Shown here: positions 63,688 to 64,000 of the stretch, piece by piece
How positions within the stretch are numbered: the first letter of the stretch is position 1
How the letters are laid out: each line of letters begins with the position of its first letter
DNA from: UBA2970 sp965221075
Lineage (GTDB): Bacteria > Verrucomicrobiota > Verrucomicrobiia > Limisphaerales > AAA164-E04
Reading direction: 5' to 3'
Assembly: GCA_965221075.1 (NCBI GenBank)
Contig: OZ244865.1
Location: forward strand, 3,100,001 to 3,164,000
Length of the DNA stretch: 64,000 bases
The notes under the pieces: model-generated
Databases searched by the model: none
What the model was told of the DNA's origin: nothing
What the model saw: the letters and a program-made list of their open reading frames with translations, nothing else
Translations under genes and position numbers: made by a program

Positions 63688-64000
63688 TCAACCTCTGGAT
63701 CGCCACTCCCTGCCCCGCAGGCGCAGCAGCAGGCCGGGCATCGTTTCCACCACCCGGTCCACCTCCTCGGCGGTGGTCTCCCTTCCCAGGCTGAGCCGGA
63801 TGCTTCCCAGGGCGCGGGCCCGTGGGAGGCCCATGGCCAGGAGGACACGCGAAGGCTCCACCGAGCCGGACATGCAGGCCGAGCCCGCCGAAGCGCAGAT
63901 CCCCGCCTTGTCTAGCAGCAGCAGAAGGGCTTCGGCCTCCACCCCCTCGAAAGCCAGGCTGGTGGTATTGGGCAGGCGCTCCTCCTCCCTCCCGTTGCAG
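63688..64000 (-). CDS. cysteine desulfurase (NifS/IscS type), 3' part only
   Basis: The last 103 codons of a gene that continues past the right edge. LPNTTSLAFEGVEAEALLLL and the active-site loop SAGSACMSGSVEPSRVLLAM carry the persulfide cysteine in its normal setting, followed by SIRLSLGRETTAEEVDRVVE. It provides sulfur from cysteine for iron-sulfur clusters or thio-modified tRNA. In contrast with the paralogue at 9.2-10.3 kb, all visible residues are canonical. Confidence 0.93.
   Translation of the reverse strand, partial: CNGREEERLPNTTSLAFEGVEAEALLLLLDKAGICASAGSACMSGSVEPSRVLLAMGLPRARALGSIRLSLGRETTAEEVDRVVETMPGLLLRLRGREWRSRG

Overview
The window is 64 kb of high-GC bacterial chromosome (about two thirds G+C by eye), broken by a few AT-richer accessory patches. 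The gene content fits a Verrucomicrobiota bacterium. The evidence is a very long GreA-type elongation factor with an N-terminal extension, a stand-alone OvoA-C-like methyltransferase, secreted sulfatase and GH88 genes, SGNH/MBOAT surface-acetylation genes, and a cyclophilin and a hydrolase carrying extra extracellular modules. The phylum call is inferred from protein features only. No rRNA, tRNA or CRISPR array was seen.

1-5 kb is an AT-rich accessory stretch. It holds a translationally coupled DUF1828-like gene pair, a degraded IS3 element and an AbiE toxin-antitoxin pair. The AbiEi promoter appears to give a leaderless mRNA, and an inverted repeat covers its start codon. The AbiEii toxin is frameshifted at a run of seven T. 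5.3-14.4 kb is backbone: fabI, a 995-residue GreA-family protein, a NifS-like protein lacking the PLP lysine, and an SbcD/SbcC-like nuclease pair. 14.4-16.9 kb is a small island: a C5 methyltransferase with a probable restriction enzyme, next to wrecked IS1595, PIN-toxin and Phd-antitoxin genes. 17.0-26.0 kb is one minus-strand gene train: beta-propeller, cyclophilin, UDP-glucuronate decarboxylase-like enzyme, then atpB-E-F-H-A-G. An IS630 element has landed in the six-base gap between atpA and atpG, and atpD and atpC do not follow atpG.

26.2-33.7 kb carries recA, an ECF sigma/anti-sigma/Spy-like stress operon, a family 4 uracil-DNA glycosylase, an M29-type aminopeptidase, the OvoA-C-like methyltransferase and a NodU/CmcH carbamoyltransferase. 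33.8-41.3 kb is a degraded mobilizable element. Two nearly identical 1,765-bp IS1182 copies lie in direct orientation with CTAG at every end. They bracket a low-GC membrane-anchored orphan gene, and the second copy sits inside a decayed relaxase gene whose MobC-like partner is broken by one stop codon.

41.4-59.0 kb returns to backbone: a surface-polysaccharide acetylation operon, a tandem-repeat cysteine-rich secreted protein, a giant MscS channel, yebC, an HpnN-like MMPL transporter, a flavin oxidoreductase with GH88, an anchored coiled-coil protein and a sulfatase. 59.7-62.2 kb holds a second decayed IS3 element and an Orc1-like ATPase with a substituted Walker B. The window ends with an Lrp/AsnC regulator and the 3' part of a canonical cysteine desulfurase.
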